A stretch of 60,451 nucleotides of DNA from Hoylesella timonensis 4401737 = DSM 22865 = JCM 15640 (GTDB lineage: Bacteria > Bacteroidota > Bacteroidia > Bacteroidales > Bacteroidaceae): contig NZ_HG417093.1 in the NCBI RefSeq assembly GCF_000455445.1, forward strand, positions 146,502 through 206,952. Direction: 5' to 3'. Positions 35,794-46,300 of the stretch are shown piece by piece. The stretch's first letter is position 1. Every line of letters starts with the position of its first letter. The position numbers and the translations under genes are program-made. Below the pieces are notes generated by a model. The model searched no databases, was not told where the DNA came from, and saw only the letters and a list, made by a program, of their open reading frames with translations.

Positions 35794-36191
35794 GCTTTTG
35801 TCCTGTTATTTTACCAAAAAACGGTCATCTAAAATCTTCAAAATAGAAAAAATCAATAGGCAAACGCCCTGCAAAAATGCGCTGATTTTCACAAAACAAT
35901 CGTCTTTTTAAGCTGAAACATTGACTTTACGGTCTTGGAAACACTCTTTAGAGGTGTTATTCACATGCTTCAGGAGCATTAAAGCATGCAAATAGCAGGC
36001 TTATCTCAATGTTTCAATCGCCAAAAGGTGGTAAAAATGCGAAAGAAAAGAGACCTCTTTGATATAACGTTATTAATATCAATGAATTATGAAAGTTGCT
36101 CATAATTCGCGTATTTGCGACCAACTTTGCCGTTGGTTGTTTTCACGCAAGTTTTGAGAGGCTCTTTGTAAAGAAAATTCAGCATTTATTT
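35794..36191 (+). repeat. Interspersed intergenic repeat, copy B
   Basis: 398 bases, co-linear with copies A and C and in the same orientation. It sits between the convergent ends of the hydrolase and FadL genes. The 61-codon frame found in A and C is present at 35986-36171 with identical length, but codon 40 is TAA (36103-36105). The remaining part of the 35649-36308 gap holds two terminators and no gene. Confidence 0.9.
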
Positions 36192-36242
36192 TCCTTTAAT
36201 GCTAATTTATAGAACCCGCCTGTAAAAGTTTCTTAGTAGTTT

Positions 36243-36281
36243 TATGAAAAAAGGGAAATACTCGAAATGAGTACTTCCCTT
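36243..36281 (-). terminator. Terminator of the FadL-family gene
   Basis: AAGGGAAATACTC and GAGTACTTCCCTT (36251-36281) form a 13-base stem with one mismatch; the minus strand then reads TTTTCATAAA. It lies 27 bases after the FadL-family stop. Confidence 0.8.
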
Positions 36282-36308
36282 GTCATAAAAAGCGGTATTT
36301 ATAACAGA

Positions 36309-37844
36309 TTAAAAATCTATATCTAAACCGACACCCAGAACTTTATTGGTACGTGTAAAATTATCGGTGTTATTTGCTACAATCTTTTTGTTTGTTGATT
36401 GTAATAAGGGTAAAGGTTCTGATGAAGATTTGTCAAATTGATCATAGTTCGTCCAAAAATAAGCTACATTGAGGCGTGCACGTTTCATGATACGTACAGA
36501 ACCACCAAAACCAAAAGAGTAGCTACTGGTGACAAAACTCATATCAGTAAGGTAGCTTCCGTCGCCCAAGCCATATTTGGTACGTTGCATGCCCGCACTA
36601 ATCATAACATCTTTTGTTATATCCCATTCTGCACCTGCCAAATATTCTTGTGTGTTGCCACTGAGCTGTTCTTGTTTGTTGTTTGCCATGCGTGCGCTCT
36701 TGTCAAAAAAGTGATGATAAGATACCATCGTACGCAGATTCGGAAGAACAGCATATTGTACGCCAATTGTCCAAAGGGCAGGAATGTCGTTGGGTGTGTT
36801 CACTCCATGTTTGAACATGCCAGTATCATCTCGTTTTGTATTATTTTGGATGTTGAGATATGTATTGAACTCCATACGAGTACCTACATTCCATTTCTTG
36901 TAATTAAAGTTTAGTCCAATGATGGGAGTAATACCCCAGCCAGTTTGTGTGCAATCCAAGTATTTATCTTGCACTTTTTCTTTATAACTATCCATTGCTG
37001 ATGCACCAGCATTCAGTTTTGCAGCAGTAGCTTCCAATTTTGTTCTCTCGGCTCCAGCAGGCAGATTGGTTGCTTTCGAACTCAACATTGTTGCTTGCAT
37101 TCTTAATTTGTTTGCTTGTTCTGCAAAATAGTTGTTAAGATTGACATTAGCTCCTCCTATGTTGGCTGTTATGTTAGTAATGTTTCCCTCGTACTTATTT
37201 AGGACATAATTGATACGCATACCTGCGTATGCGGATAGGTGTTTGTTCATCTTATAAGTACTTCCTAACTGAACGCCAAAGATGTATTGCTGACCACTTA
37301 TATAACTATCCATTGAGTAGTGAGGTGTTTTACTAGTCAGCCCTGCCGAAGCTAATAATGCAGGGATAACAGATACTTGACGTTCAAAAGAGCCAAGTCC
37401 ATCATTAAAGGTGGCTTTGCCTCCACCACCAAAGAGCCCAAATGCCATCTGTATGCCCCATTTGTCGTAATTTAGCGCAGCTTGCAAAGAAGGGAGTATT
37501 GGTACGGCAGCATTTCCTGTATATTCTTTAATTCCATTCTCGTTACCTCCATTGAGCTTGAAAGGTTGATAAAAAGGGGTCTTTTCCATTGAAGGTATTG
37601 TTATGCCACTTTTTATAGTTCTCGACTGATATACATTTTGTGTGTTGAATGATAAGTGCCACCCCTTACTTAAAAAGGCTACGCCAGCTGGGTTAGCGTA
37701 AACACCGTCTATACCAATGGCACCATCTCTTGCAAAATTTCTATTAAACGCAATATTTTGGTTGGTGTTGGTAAGAAGACCACCAGCATTAACTGCTGTA
37801 CAAATGGATAATAATCCTGAAATAATGTAAATTACTTTTTTCAT
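36309..37844 (-). CDS. FadL/OmpP1-family outer membrane transporter
   Basis: This is a 511-residue beta-barrel protein with a signal peptide (to about NAGG, residue 21). The N-terminal hatch region reads FARDGAIGIDGVYANPAGVA, as in the FadL/TodX family, which carries long-chain fatty acids or aromatic compounds through the outer membrane. An Ala/Lys-rich helical insert (about 250-285: QATMLSSKATNLPAG...) is unusual. The C-terminus KVLGVGLDIDF is that of a barrel. It has its own promoter upstream and terminator downstream. Confidence 0.88.
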   Translation of the reverse strand: MKKVIYIISGLLSICTAVNAGGLLTNTNQNIAFNRNFARDGAIGIDGVYANPAGVAFLSKGWHLSFNTQNVYQSRTIKSGITIPSMEKTPFYQPFKLNGGNENGIKEYTGNAAVPILPSLQAALNYDKWGIQMAFGLFGGGGKATFNDGLGSFERQVSVIPALLASAGLTSKTPHYSMDSYISGQQYIFGVQLGSTYKMNKHLSAYAGMRINYVLNKYEGNITNITANIGGANVNLNNYFAEQANKLRMQATMLSSKATNLPAGAERTKLEATAAKLNAGASAMDSYKEKVQDKYLDCTQTGWGITPIIGLNFNYKKWNVGTRMEFNTYLNIQNNTKRDDTGMFKHGVNTPNDIPALWTIGVQYAVLPNLRTMVSYHHFFDKSARMANNKQEQLSGNTQEYLAGAEWDITKDVMISAGMQRTKYGLGDGSYLTDMSFVTSSYSFGFGGSVRIMKRARLNVAYFWTNYDQFDKSSSEPLPLLQSTNKKIVANNTDNFTRTNKVLGVGLDIDF

Positions 37845-37867
37845 TTTTTTAATTATAAATTTGATTG

Positions 37868-37875
37868 CAAAAGTA
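37868..37875 (-). promoter_or_regulatory. -7 promoter box of the FadL-family gene
   Basis: The minus strand reads TACTTTTG, 23 bases before the start of the FadL-family gene. No TTTG at the usual -33 spacing was found. Confidence 0.65.
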
Positions 37876-37941
37876 TTTAACTTGTTCAGGATTTCCTTAA
37901 AAGCCCTCTATACCTTAAAATATATTAACATAAATAAAGAG

Positions 37942-37976
37942 TTTTGTTGCACAAAATATTTGGTTTGTGCACAAAA
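37942..37976. promoter_or_regulatory. Paired TTTGTGCACAAA-type dyads upstream of the FadL-family gene
   Basis: TTTGTGCACAAA (37964-37975) is a perfect 12-base palindrome. TTTTGTTGCACAAAA (37942-37956) is a similar dyad 15 bases away. They lie 66-108 bases upstream of the -7 box and could bind a dimeric regulator, or fold together into one stem. Confidence 0.45.
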
Positions 37977-38087
37977 GTTGATTGTTAGGTGATGTTTCAT
38001 CAATGTCGATGGAGTGAGATAGCTACATCAATTAACATCTCGTTTGCATATGCGTCTACCCATTTGTACAAAGGAAACTTTTCTTTC

Positions 38088-40139
38088 TCACTTTTTTTCT
38101 TGAGGATAGGAAATACGAGTATGATATATAGCTTTTAATCTTTCTATGAGCACTTGTTTGGCTTGTAAAACATCTCTAAAGGTAATAGGACAATCGACAA
38201 ATGCCCCACGTGACAACTGTCCGTCGATAATTCGATCGGTAAGTTCGGTAATACTCTCTTCAGTGTATTCTGACAACGACCGCGAAGCAGCCTCTACTGA
38301 GTCTGCCATCATAAGGATAGCCTGTTCACGCGTAAAGGGGTCAGGACCCGGATATCTGAAAGGAGCTGGGTCTACCTCCTCATCAGGGTGATCATTCTTA
38401 TATTGTATATAGAAATAACTTGCCGTACTGGTGCCATGGTGTGTCAAGATAAAATCTTTGATAAACGAAGGTAGGTTATTTTGTTCAGCGAGTTTTACTC
38501 CTTCTGTAACATGACTGATAATAATTCGTGCACTCTCTTTAGGCGACAACCCTATATGTGGGTTGGCTCCTACTTGGTTTTCAGTGAAATATGCAGGATT
38601 GGTCATCTTGCCAATGTCATGATAGAGTGCTCCTGTACGAACCAACAAACTGTTGGCTTCGATTTTATTAGCAATCTCTACAGCCAAGTTTGCTACCGTG
38701 ATGGAGTGCTGGAAAGTACCTGGGGCTATTTCACTAAGGTTGCGTAAAATACCTCTATTGGTGTTGGACAACTCGAACAAGGTAACATTAGATGTGAAAC
38801 CGAACGTTTTTTCAATGATGTACATCAAAGGATAAGCCAATAGTAGCAGTACGGCATTCACGACAAAGTGGTAATACATGTCTGCATCGAGCTTGTTGAG
38901 CGAACTGTTTTGCATGAGTTGTAGCGAAAAATAAACAGCGATATAGGAGAGCCCAACCAAGATAGCTGTTTTGAATACCTGTGAGCGTTGTGTGAGTTCG
39001 CGCAGCGAATAGATGGCTACCATACCCGCAACAATTTGCATAATGATAAATTCATATTGATATTTCACAGCCGCAGCACAGATAAGCACGATAGTACAAT
39101 GTGTAACAAATGCTGTTCTGGAATCCATGAACATGCGCACAAAGATGGCTGCTGTGGTTAATGGTAGGATGTATATGCTAAAAAGATTGTGCCTAATCAT
39201 TAACGATACGATGATAGGAAATATTGTCACAAGTACATAGAGCATGGTGATGCTGCTTGGCTTGTTAAAATAGTCTTTGCGGAAAAGAGAAAGATAAATC
39301 GTAAATAGCAGCACAAGTATGGTGACATAGAGCAATTGTCCGTAAAAAGTAGTTTTCATTTCATCAGCCGAAACGTTTCTACGTTGCATCTCCCGCTCAA
39401 AAGAATTGAGTACTCGGTAGGTGTATTCGTTGACAATATCACCACGGTCGATAATCTTTTGTCCGCTAATTACCATTCCACTGGCAATCGCAATTCCACT
39501 GAGAAGGTCGTTAAGCTCGGTCTCACTGCGCTCTTTGTCATAATCCATGTTGGGTTGGATATATTCGTTGAGGTTACAGCGTTGTAGTAGTTGTCGGTAG
39601 GGCATCAACTTTGCGTCGTTAAAGAGTTGTTCATAAGCCGAGAGTGTAGAGTTGATACAGTTAATTTGGAGACTTTGTACCTGTTTTCCTATCACCATTC
39701 TCACCATGCTTGTGGAGTCTTTTCCAAAGCGATTGTACTCAGGTGTGTTGATGATACCCTGCTGGTATAGGCGGTGGAGACGATCCAATAAAATGTTCAT
39801 GTACACTGTGGGTAGCCCTGGAATGCCTACCTTAAAATCGTTCTTGAAACGGTCAATCTGTTGTTTCTCAACTTGTGTGCGATAATTAAAGTAGGGTTGG
39901 AAATATTGTAGCAAAGAATCTTTCTCCTCTTGAATGGCTTCATCTGTCTTGTAAACAGGAAAATCAAAACTTGCTATAAATGAATTGTACATCCATGGTT
40001 TGTCGATGTCATAATGAAATTGCTGACTTGCATTTCTTGGTAACAACCAAACGATGAGTGCCACGGTGATGAGAATTAAAGCGCTACGTGTAAATAGGTT
40101 ACGCCACTGTATGGATTCCTTAAAATTAAAGTTGCTCAT
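38088..40139 (-). CDS. 7TM-HD phosphohydrolase (PgpH-type c-di-AMP phosphodiesterase)
   Basis: This 683-residue protein has an N-terminal span (about 19-34), an extracytoplasmic sensor region (about 45-265), seven membrane spans (about 268-445) and a C-terminal HD domain. Metal-binding residues are His478 (PGTFQHSITVANLA) and the HD pair 507-508 (ALYHDIGKMTNPAYFTENQ); later His motifs are NPHIGLSPKES, ISHVTEGV and LTHHGTSTASYFY. The 7TM-HD (7TMR-HDED) family hydrolyses cyclic di-AMP. The FadL-family gene follows at 37844. No exact TAnnTTTG box was found upstream. Confidence 0.93.
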   Translation of the reverse strand: MSNFNFKESIQWRNLFTRSALILITVALIVWLLPRNASQQFHYDIDKPWMYNSFIASFDFPVYKTDEAIQEEKDSLLQYFQPYFNYRTQVEKQQIDRFKNDFKVGIPGLPTVYMNILLDRLHRLYQQGIINTPEYNRFGKDSTSMVRMVIGKQVQSLQINCINSTLSAYEQLFNDAKLMPYRQLLQRCNLNEYIQPNMDYDKERSETELNDLLSGIAIASGMVISGQKIIDRGDIVNEYTYRVLNSFEREMQRRNVSADEMKTTFYGQLLYVTILVLLFTIYLSLFRKDYFNKPSSITMLYVLVTIFPIIVSLMIRHNLFSIYILPLTTAAIFVRMFMDSRTAFVTHCTIVLICAAAVKYQYEFIIMQIVAGMVAIYSLRELTQRSQVFKTAILVGLSYIAVYFSLQLMQNSSLNKLDADMYYHFVVNAVLLLLAYPLMYIIEKTFGFTSNVTLFELSNTNRGILRNLSEIAPGTFQHSITVANLAVEIANKIEANSLLVRTGALYHDIGKMTNPAYFTENQVGANPHIGLSPKESARIIISHVTEGVKLAEQNNLPSFIKDFILTHHGTSTASYFYIQYKNDHPDEEVDPAPFRYPGPDPFTREQAILMMADSVEAASRSLSEYTEESITELTDRIIDGQLSRGAFVDCPITFRDVLQAKQVLIERLKAIYHTRISYPQEKK

Positions 40140-40306
40140 GCTGATGCAAATTCTTTGGTTGGGTTGATAAAGTCACTTCTTCATGATAAGAATAGGCTTG
40201 TTATTTCCTTTAAGTTTCTATCTTTCATTGAAGTAAGAAAAAATGTGATTACTATAATCATTATGCGAAAATACAAAAAAAATACGCTATAATGCAAAAA
40301 AAAGAT

Positions 40307-40314
40307 TACTTTTG
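40307..40314 (+). promoter_or_regulatory. -7 promoter box of gltX-waaA
   Basis: TACTTTTG on the plus strand, 101 bases before the gltX start. No TTTG at exact spacing was found in the A-rich upstream sequence. Confidence 0.6.
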
Positions 40315-40415
40315 CAAAAAATAACGTGAATCAAAAAATAAGCAGGTAGACTTTACTTGTTAAAGCGTGGCTTGTTTTTACACATATTTATATATCTTAT
40401 CTTCATTTATTAAGA

Positions 40416-41954
40416 ATGGCAGAAAGAAAAGTACGTGTGCGCTTTGCACCAAGTCCTACGGGCCCTCTGCATATTGGCGGAGTGCGAACGGCTTTGTATA
40501 ATTATCTCTTCGCGCGTCAACATGGCGGCGATTTTGTGTTTAGAATCGAAGACACCGACACCAATCGGTTTGTGCCAGGAGCCGAAGCATATATCTTGGA
40601 ATCCTTCAAATGGCTGGGTATTCAGTTTGATGAGGGCGTTAGTTTTGGAGGTGAGCATGGTCCTTACCGACAGAGTGAGCGCAGAGACATCTATAAAAAG
40701 TATGTCAAGCAGTTGTTAGAGGAAGGCAAGGCTTACATTGCCTTTGACACACCAGAAGAATTGGATGCAAAGAGAAAGGAAATAGACAATTTCCAATATG
40801 ATGCTCATACGAGAGCGCAGATGCGCAACTCTTTGACGATGAGTAAGGAAGAGTGCGATCAACGCATTGCTGATGGTGAACAATTTGTGGTTCGCTTTAA
40901 GATAGAACCCGGAGTAGAAGTGCACGTGCAAGATATGATACGTGGCGAAGTGATTGTTAAAAGCGATATCCTTGATGATAAGGTGCTTTACAAGAGTGCC
41001 GATGAATTGCCAACTTACCATTTGGCAAACATTGTAGACGACCACCTGATGGAGATTACTCATGTCATTAGAGGCGAAGAATGGTTGCCCAGCGCACCGT
41101 TACATGTTTTGTTGTACCAAGCGTTTGGTTGGGCGGATACCATGCCCCTGTTTGCTCATCTGCCGTTACTCTTAAAGCCAGAAGGCAAAGGAAAGTTGTC
41201 GAAACGTGACGGCGATCGACTTGGTTTCCCTGTCTTCCCTTTGGAATGGCATGATCCAAAGTCGGGAGAGGTATCGTCTGGCTATCGTGAAAGTGGTTAT
41301 TTCCCCGAAGCAGTCATTAACTTCTTGGCGTTATTGGGCTGGAATCCAGGTACAGATCAAGAACTTTTCAGTCTTGATGAGTTGGTGGACGCCTTTGACA
41401 TCACGCGATGTTCAAAGGCAGGTGCTAAGTTTGATTATCAAAAAGGTATCTGGTTCAATCACGAGTACATCTTATCGAAGAGTGATGATGAGATTGCCGA
41501 ACTCTTTGCACCTATCGTTGCCAACAATGGGGTTGATGAATCATTGGAACGCATCACACAGGTAGTACATATGATGAAAGATCGGGTCGACTTTGTGAAA
41601 GAATTGTGGCCCTTATGTTCGTTCTTCTTTGTGGCTCCGTTAGAATACGACCCTAAGACAGTTCGCAAGCGTTGGAAAGACTATTCAGTTCAGCAAATGA
41701 CCGAATTGGCTGCATTGCTGGAAAGTTTAGATGACTTCTCGCTGGAGAATCAGGAAGAGAAAGTCATGAAATGGGTTGAAGACAAAGGGTATAAATTGGG
41801 CGATGTCATGAACGCCTTTCGTTTAACATTGGTAGGAATAGGTAAAGGTCCTGGCATGTTTGACATCTCTGCATTCCTCGGAAAGGAAGAGACGTTAAAA
41901 CGGTTACATAAAGCCATTGAAGTCATTCCTACACTTCAATCAACTTCTGAATAA
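40416..41954 (+). CDS. gltX: Glutamyl-tRNA synthetase
   Basis: This class I aminoacyl-tRNA synthetase has [20 protein letters not shown] with the HIGG motif at 19-22 and KLSKRDGDR (the KMSKS loop) at about 260-268. The protein is 512 residues. The C-terminal anticodon-binding domain ([20 protein letters not shown] onward) is complete. It is followed after 5 bases by waaA, with which it probably forms an operon. Confidence 0.98.
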   Translation: MAERKVRVRFAPSPTGPLHIGGVRTALYNYLFARQHGGDFVFRIEDTDTNRFVPGAEAYILESFKWLGIQFDEGVSFGGEHGPYRQSERRDIYKKYVKQLLEEGKAYIAFDTPEELDAKRKEIDNFQYDAHTRAQMRNSLTMSKEECDQRIADGEQFVVRFKIEPGVEVHVQDMIRGEVIVKSDILDDKVLYKSADELPTYHLANIVDDHLMEITHVIRGEEWLPSAPLHVLLYQAFGWADTMPLFAHLPLLLKPEGKGKLSKRDGDRLGFPVFPLEWHDPKSGEVSSGYRESGYFPEAVINFLALLGWNPGTDQELFSLDELVDAFDITRCSKAGAKFDYQKGIWFNHEYILSKSDDEIAELFAPIVANNGVDESLERITQVVHMMKDRVDFVKELWPLCSFFFVAPLEYDPKTVRKRWKDYSVQQMTELAALLESLDDFSLENQEEKVMKWVEDKGYKLGDVMNAFRLTLVGIGKGPGMFDISAFLGKEETLKRLHKAIEVIPTLQSTSE

Positions 41955-41959
41955 GGAAG

Positions 41960-43204
41960 GTGGATAGTAGAAAACCAATTTCCGTTGTTTACCAAGTAGC
42001 TATCTATATCTATTTACTTGGTGTTGCTGTAGCCAGTGCTTTCAGCAAGAAAGTGCGTACCATGTGGAAAGGTGAACACGAAGCGATTGGCATTCTAAAA
42101 AAGAATGTCAATCCCAATCATCAGTACATTTGGTTTCATGCCGCATCGTTGGGAGAATTTGAACAAGGTCGCCCTTTGATAGAACGTATCCGGAGCGAAT
42201 ATCCCGAATACAAAATACTACTTACCTTTTTCTCGCCTTCGGGTTACGAGGTAAGAAAGAACTACGAGTATGCCGATATCGTGTGCTATCTACCCATAGA
42301 CACCATTCGCAACGCCCGTAGGTTCTTGCGAGCGGTGCATCCTTGCATGGCTTTCTTCATCAAATATGAATTTTGGTACAACTATCTTCACATCCTCAAG
42401 CACCGCAATGTGCCTGTGTATAGTGTGAGTAGTATCTTCCGAGAGCATCAAATTTTCTTCCGTTGGTATGGCAAAAGTTATGCAGGAGTGTTGAGATGTT
42501 TTACGCATTTCTTTGTTCAAAACGAAAAGAGCAAACACTTGCTTCACACGATAGGGATAGATACGGTCGATGTCGTAGGCGATACTCGCTTTGATAGAGT
42601 GTTGCAAATCAAAGAGAAAGCTCAGCAACTTCCGATAGTTGAGGCTTTTAAAGCAGATAAAAAAGTGTTTGTTGCAGGCTCAAGCTGGGCTCCAGACGAG
42701 GATATTTTTATTCCTTTCATGAATGAATGTAAGGACTGGAAAATGATCATCGCCCCCCATGTTATCAACGAAGAGCATTTGAAACGTATCGAAGAAAAAT
42801 GCAAGGGAAAAACGGTTCGTTACACAGCAACAACACCCGAAGAAGCTGCACAAGCTCAATGCTTGTTAATCGACTGCTACGGACTGCTATCAAGTGTTTA
42901 TCATTATGGTGAAGTGGCGTACGTTGGTGGAGGCTTTGGGGTAGGAATACACAACGTGTTAGAAGCCGCCGTATGGAAAATGCCCGTTCTTTTTGGACCT
43001 AATCATCAGCGTTTTCAAGAAGCGCAGGAACTGATTAAGGCGAAGGGAGGGTTTGAAATCACGGACAGTTCTTCGTTTGCACGTATGATGCAACAGTTCA
43101 TGGCTCAGCAAGAGTACTTGCGATTGAGTGGCGAAGCGGCTGGTAGTTATGTGGAATCTAAGACGGGTGCTACCCAAAAGATTTTGAAGCAAATAGATTT
43201 GTAA
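41960..43204 (+). CDS. waaA: 3-deoxy-D-manno-octulosonic acid transferase (KDO transferase)
   Basis: WaaA adds KDO to the lipid A precursor in the inner membrane. The start is GTG 41960 with GGAAG just before it; no ATG occurs before the conserved region. A membrane anchor covers about residues 9-27. The catalytic segment WFHAASLGEFEQGRPLIERI holds Glu67; the GT-B halves include FVAGSSWAPDE, the phosphate/CMP-binding VAYVGGGFGVGIHNVLEAA and PVLFGPNHQRFQEAQELI. 414 residues, normal for the family. A terminator follows at 43262-43295. Confidence 0.95.
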   Translation: MDSRKPISVVYQVAIYIYLLGVAVASAFSKKVRTMWKGEHEAIGILKKNVNPNHQYIWFHAASLGEFEQGRPLIERIRSEYPEYKILLTFFSPSGYEVRKNYEYADIVCYLPIDTIRNARRFLRAVHPCMAFFIKYEFWYNYLHILKHRNVPVYSVSSIFREHQIFFRWYGKSYAGVLRCFTHFFVQNEKSKHLLHTIGIDTVDVVGDTRFDRVLQIKEKAQQLPIVEAFKADKKVFVAGSSWAPDEDIFIPFMNECKDWKMIIAPHVINEEHLKRIEEKCKGKTVRYTATTPEEAAQAQCLLIDCYGLLSSVYHYGEVAYVGGGFGVGIHNVLEAAVWKMPVLFGPNHQRFQEAQELIKAKGGFEITDSSSFARMMQQFMAQQEYLRLSGEAAGSYVESKTGATQKILKQIDL

Positions 43205-43261
43205 ATCAATTTACCTTTGCAAAAAGGATACCGTTTGACTTTCAATAAAACGATATAGAGT

Positions 43262-43295
43262 AAAAGGTTAACTTATTTTCTTGAGTTAACCTTTT
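43262..43295 (+). terminator. Terminator of gltX-waaA, overlapping the next promoter
   Basis: Perfect 12-bp stem AAAAGGTTAACT / AGTTAACCTTTT with a 10-base loop. Its 3' arm ends in TTTT and holds the -33 TTTG of the GH2 promoter, so the same bases serve two signals. Confidence 0.75.
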
Positions 43296-43323
43296 GTGTT
43301 CTTGTACATTATGCTTATTTTTG
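43293..43323 (+). promoter_or_regulatory. Consensus promoter of the GH2-family gene
   Basis: TTTG (43293-43296), 19 bases, TATTTTTG (43316-43323); the gene starts 37 bases later. Confidence 0.8.
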
Positions 43324-43360
43324 TCAAATAATCAACAATCAATTTTCAACGACATACAAT

Positions 43361-46300
43361 ATGATACGGCATTCAAGGTATTTTTATGGCTTTTTGGTAA
43401 CGATGACTTTTTGGGTACAATTTGCTTTTGCACAAACCTATACTCGTGGCATTGGCATTTATCCGGGGCGTGTGCAAGAGGCTTATGTGCCTACGTTAGT
43501 GCAGGATAACACCTACCGCAACATAGCTTTGCATCGCAAGGCGTACCATTCTTCGAGCTATGATTACAATCTCACGGCACAACTTATTACCGATGGCATT
43601 ATTACTCATGCGTTGCCTTCTCGGCTCACAGTTACAACCAATCAAGGCATTTTGCCCCTTAGAGAACGCGAATGGGCTATCGACCGAGGCGAATATACGC
43701 GAAACATCCTGCTGGGAAGTAAGGCTTTCATTCAATACCAGTGGGACAATATGCATGTTACTGCCAACGAAATAAGCATCGTTGCTCGAGTGGCTTATCA
43801 CGAACAACAAGCAACGAAAGGTTATAAGATTAGATTGTTGGCTTGTGATGAGAGGGGAAAATGGCAGGTCGTGGCGCAGCAAGCAGCCGACTCGTTGCCA
43901 GGGGTGGCGTCCAGATACAAGGCGCATAGCGACCCTAACAAAGTAACTGACACAGAACTGCTGCCTACACGTAATTTGAAAATGGCATTCAGACTAAATG
44001 GCAAAGTTCCACATCTATACGGTTTGCGCTTGGAACTCCAGATGGCAGGTGCTGCACATTGGACGCTTACCCAACTTAATTTCGCCCAAAACGGCACTCC
44101 CGTCACCGATGTGTTGCCTTCTGCAGCTTTTCGTAGTGCTTGGATGAGTGCTACTTCGAGCGATGAATGGGTAAAGGTGGATTTAGGAGCGCAAGCCTCT
44201 TTCGACAAAATAAAGTTGCACTGGCTTAACAAAGCCATACGAGGCGAGGTGCTGGTATCAAAGGATGATGAGCATTGGGAGCGCATTTCCACTCTTCAGC
44301 AACGGACACAAAGACAAGAAACCATTGCTTGTAAAGCCACGGCACGCTATGTAAAAGTGAAAATGACTGCATCGAAGAATGGCAAGCCGTTTGTGTTGAG
44401 CGAAATAGAGGTGATGGGTAGAGGCGGACTTACTGCCAAACCTTATCCCGAAGGCACTTACCAAGACAATAGATGGAGTCTCAATGGCGGAAACTGGCGG
44501 TTGCAACGAGCTTCAGAAGTACATGCTATGGGCGAACAAATAGCAAGTCTAAACTTCGATGATAGTGGCTGGATAACCGCTACAGTACCTGCTACGGTGC
44601 TGTCAAGCTATGTCAATATAGGAGCTGTACCTCATCCCAATAAGGACAACCAGTTGTTTATGGCATCTGAATCGTTCTTCAATTCCAACTTTTGGTATCG
44701 CCGAACATTCTTCTTGCCGAAAGAGATGGTAGGGCAAACTGTATTTCTTAATTTTGATGGCATTAACTGGAAAGCTAACATCTATCTGAATGGAAAGCGC
44801 ATCAATCGCATAGAAGGGGCATTCATACGCAGTAAAACAGAGATTACGCACTTGCTCAGAGAGGGCAAAAACGTGTTGGCTGTAGAGATTATCAAGACCC
44901 AGCATCCTGGTGCAGTGAAGGAGAAAAACCAACTCAACACCGACTTTAATGGAGGAATCTTGGGGGCGGACAATCCTACTTTTCATGCCACAATTGGGTG
45001 GGATTGGATTTCCACTGTCCGTGGTCGTAACATTGGGATATGGAATCATGTGTATTTAACTTCAGAGGGGTGTGTTACATTAAGTGATGCCGTGGTCACC
45101 ACTCGTCTTCATTTGCCCGATACATTGGCAACGGTGACGCCCTCTGTCCGCCTTACCAACAACCAGCAACACCCCATTCATGGCGTATTAAAAGGGTGGA
45201 TAGGGACGGTCAAGTTTGAAAAGCCTGTCACCATTCCTGCCTCAACCACCATAGAAGCCACTTTCTTACCAACGGATTATGCGCAACTGCAGCGACAACG
45301 CTTGCGCTTGTGGTGGCCTAATGGTTACGGAGAGCCATATCTTTACGATGCGGGCTACACCTTCGAAGCCCACGACGGTGACTCTCAACCATTACATTAT
45401 AAAGCAGGCATTCGCCAGATGAGTTATAAAGATGTGGACACACGCCTTACCTTATATATTAATGGAAAACGATTTGTTCCTCTTGGGGGCAATTGGGGCT
45501 TTAGCGAGAGCAACCTTAACTATAGGGCACGCGAATACGATGCGGCTGTAAAATACCATCGCAACATGAATTGCAATATGATACGCAATTGGGTAGGACA
45601 AACAGGCAATGATGAGTTTTACGAGGCTTGCGACCGTTATGGCATCATGGTATGGAAAGATTTCTGGTTGGCTAACCCCTCTGACGGTCCCGATCCACAG
45701 GATGAGCGGATGTTCTTAAACAATGCGGAGGATGACGTTTATCGCATTCGCAATCATCCCTGCATTGCCTTGTACTGTGGACGAAACGAGGGATTTCCAC
45801 CCAAGACGCTCGATACAGCTCTTCGACAATTCGTGAATAACATGCACCCTGACATGTTATACATCTCCAGTTCGGCGGATGAGGGTGTCAGTGGGCACGG
45901 TCCTTATTGGGCTTTGCCTGAAAAAGAGTATTTTGAAAAGCAAACAGGCAAGTTGCACACGGAGCGCGGAATGCCCAACGTGATGAACTACGAGAGTCTT
46001 TGCCGCACGCTTTCCCCTCATCATCTGTGGCCTCAAAACGATGCCTGGGGCAAGCACGATTATACATTGGAGGGTGCGCAGCGTGGCGCATCGTTTAATG
46101 GAATCATTGAAAAGGCTTTTGGCGTGATTGGAGACGCACATCAGTTTACCAAACTTGCGCAATGGGTGAACTATAATGGTTATCGTGCCATGTTCGAATC
46201 GGGTAGCAAGCACCGCTTAGGACTGCTCATTTGGATGAGTCATCCTTGCTGGCCCAGTATGACATGGCAGACCTACGATTATTACCTCGAACCAACAGCC

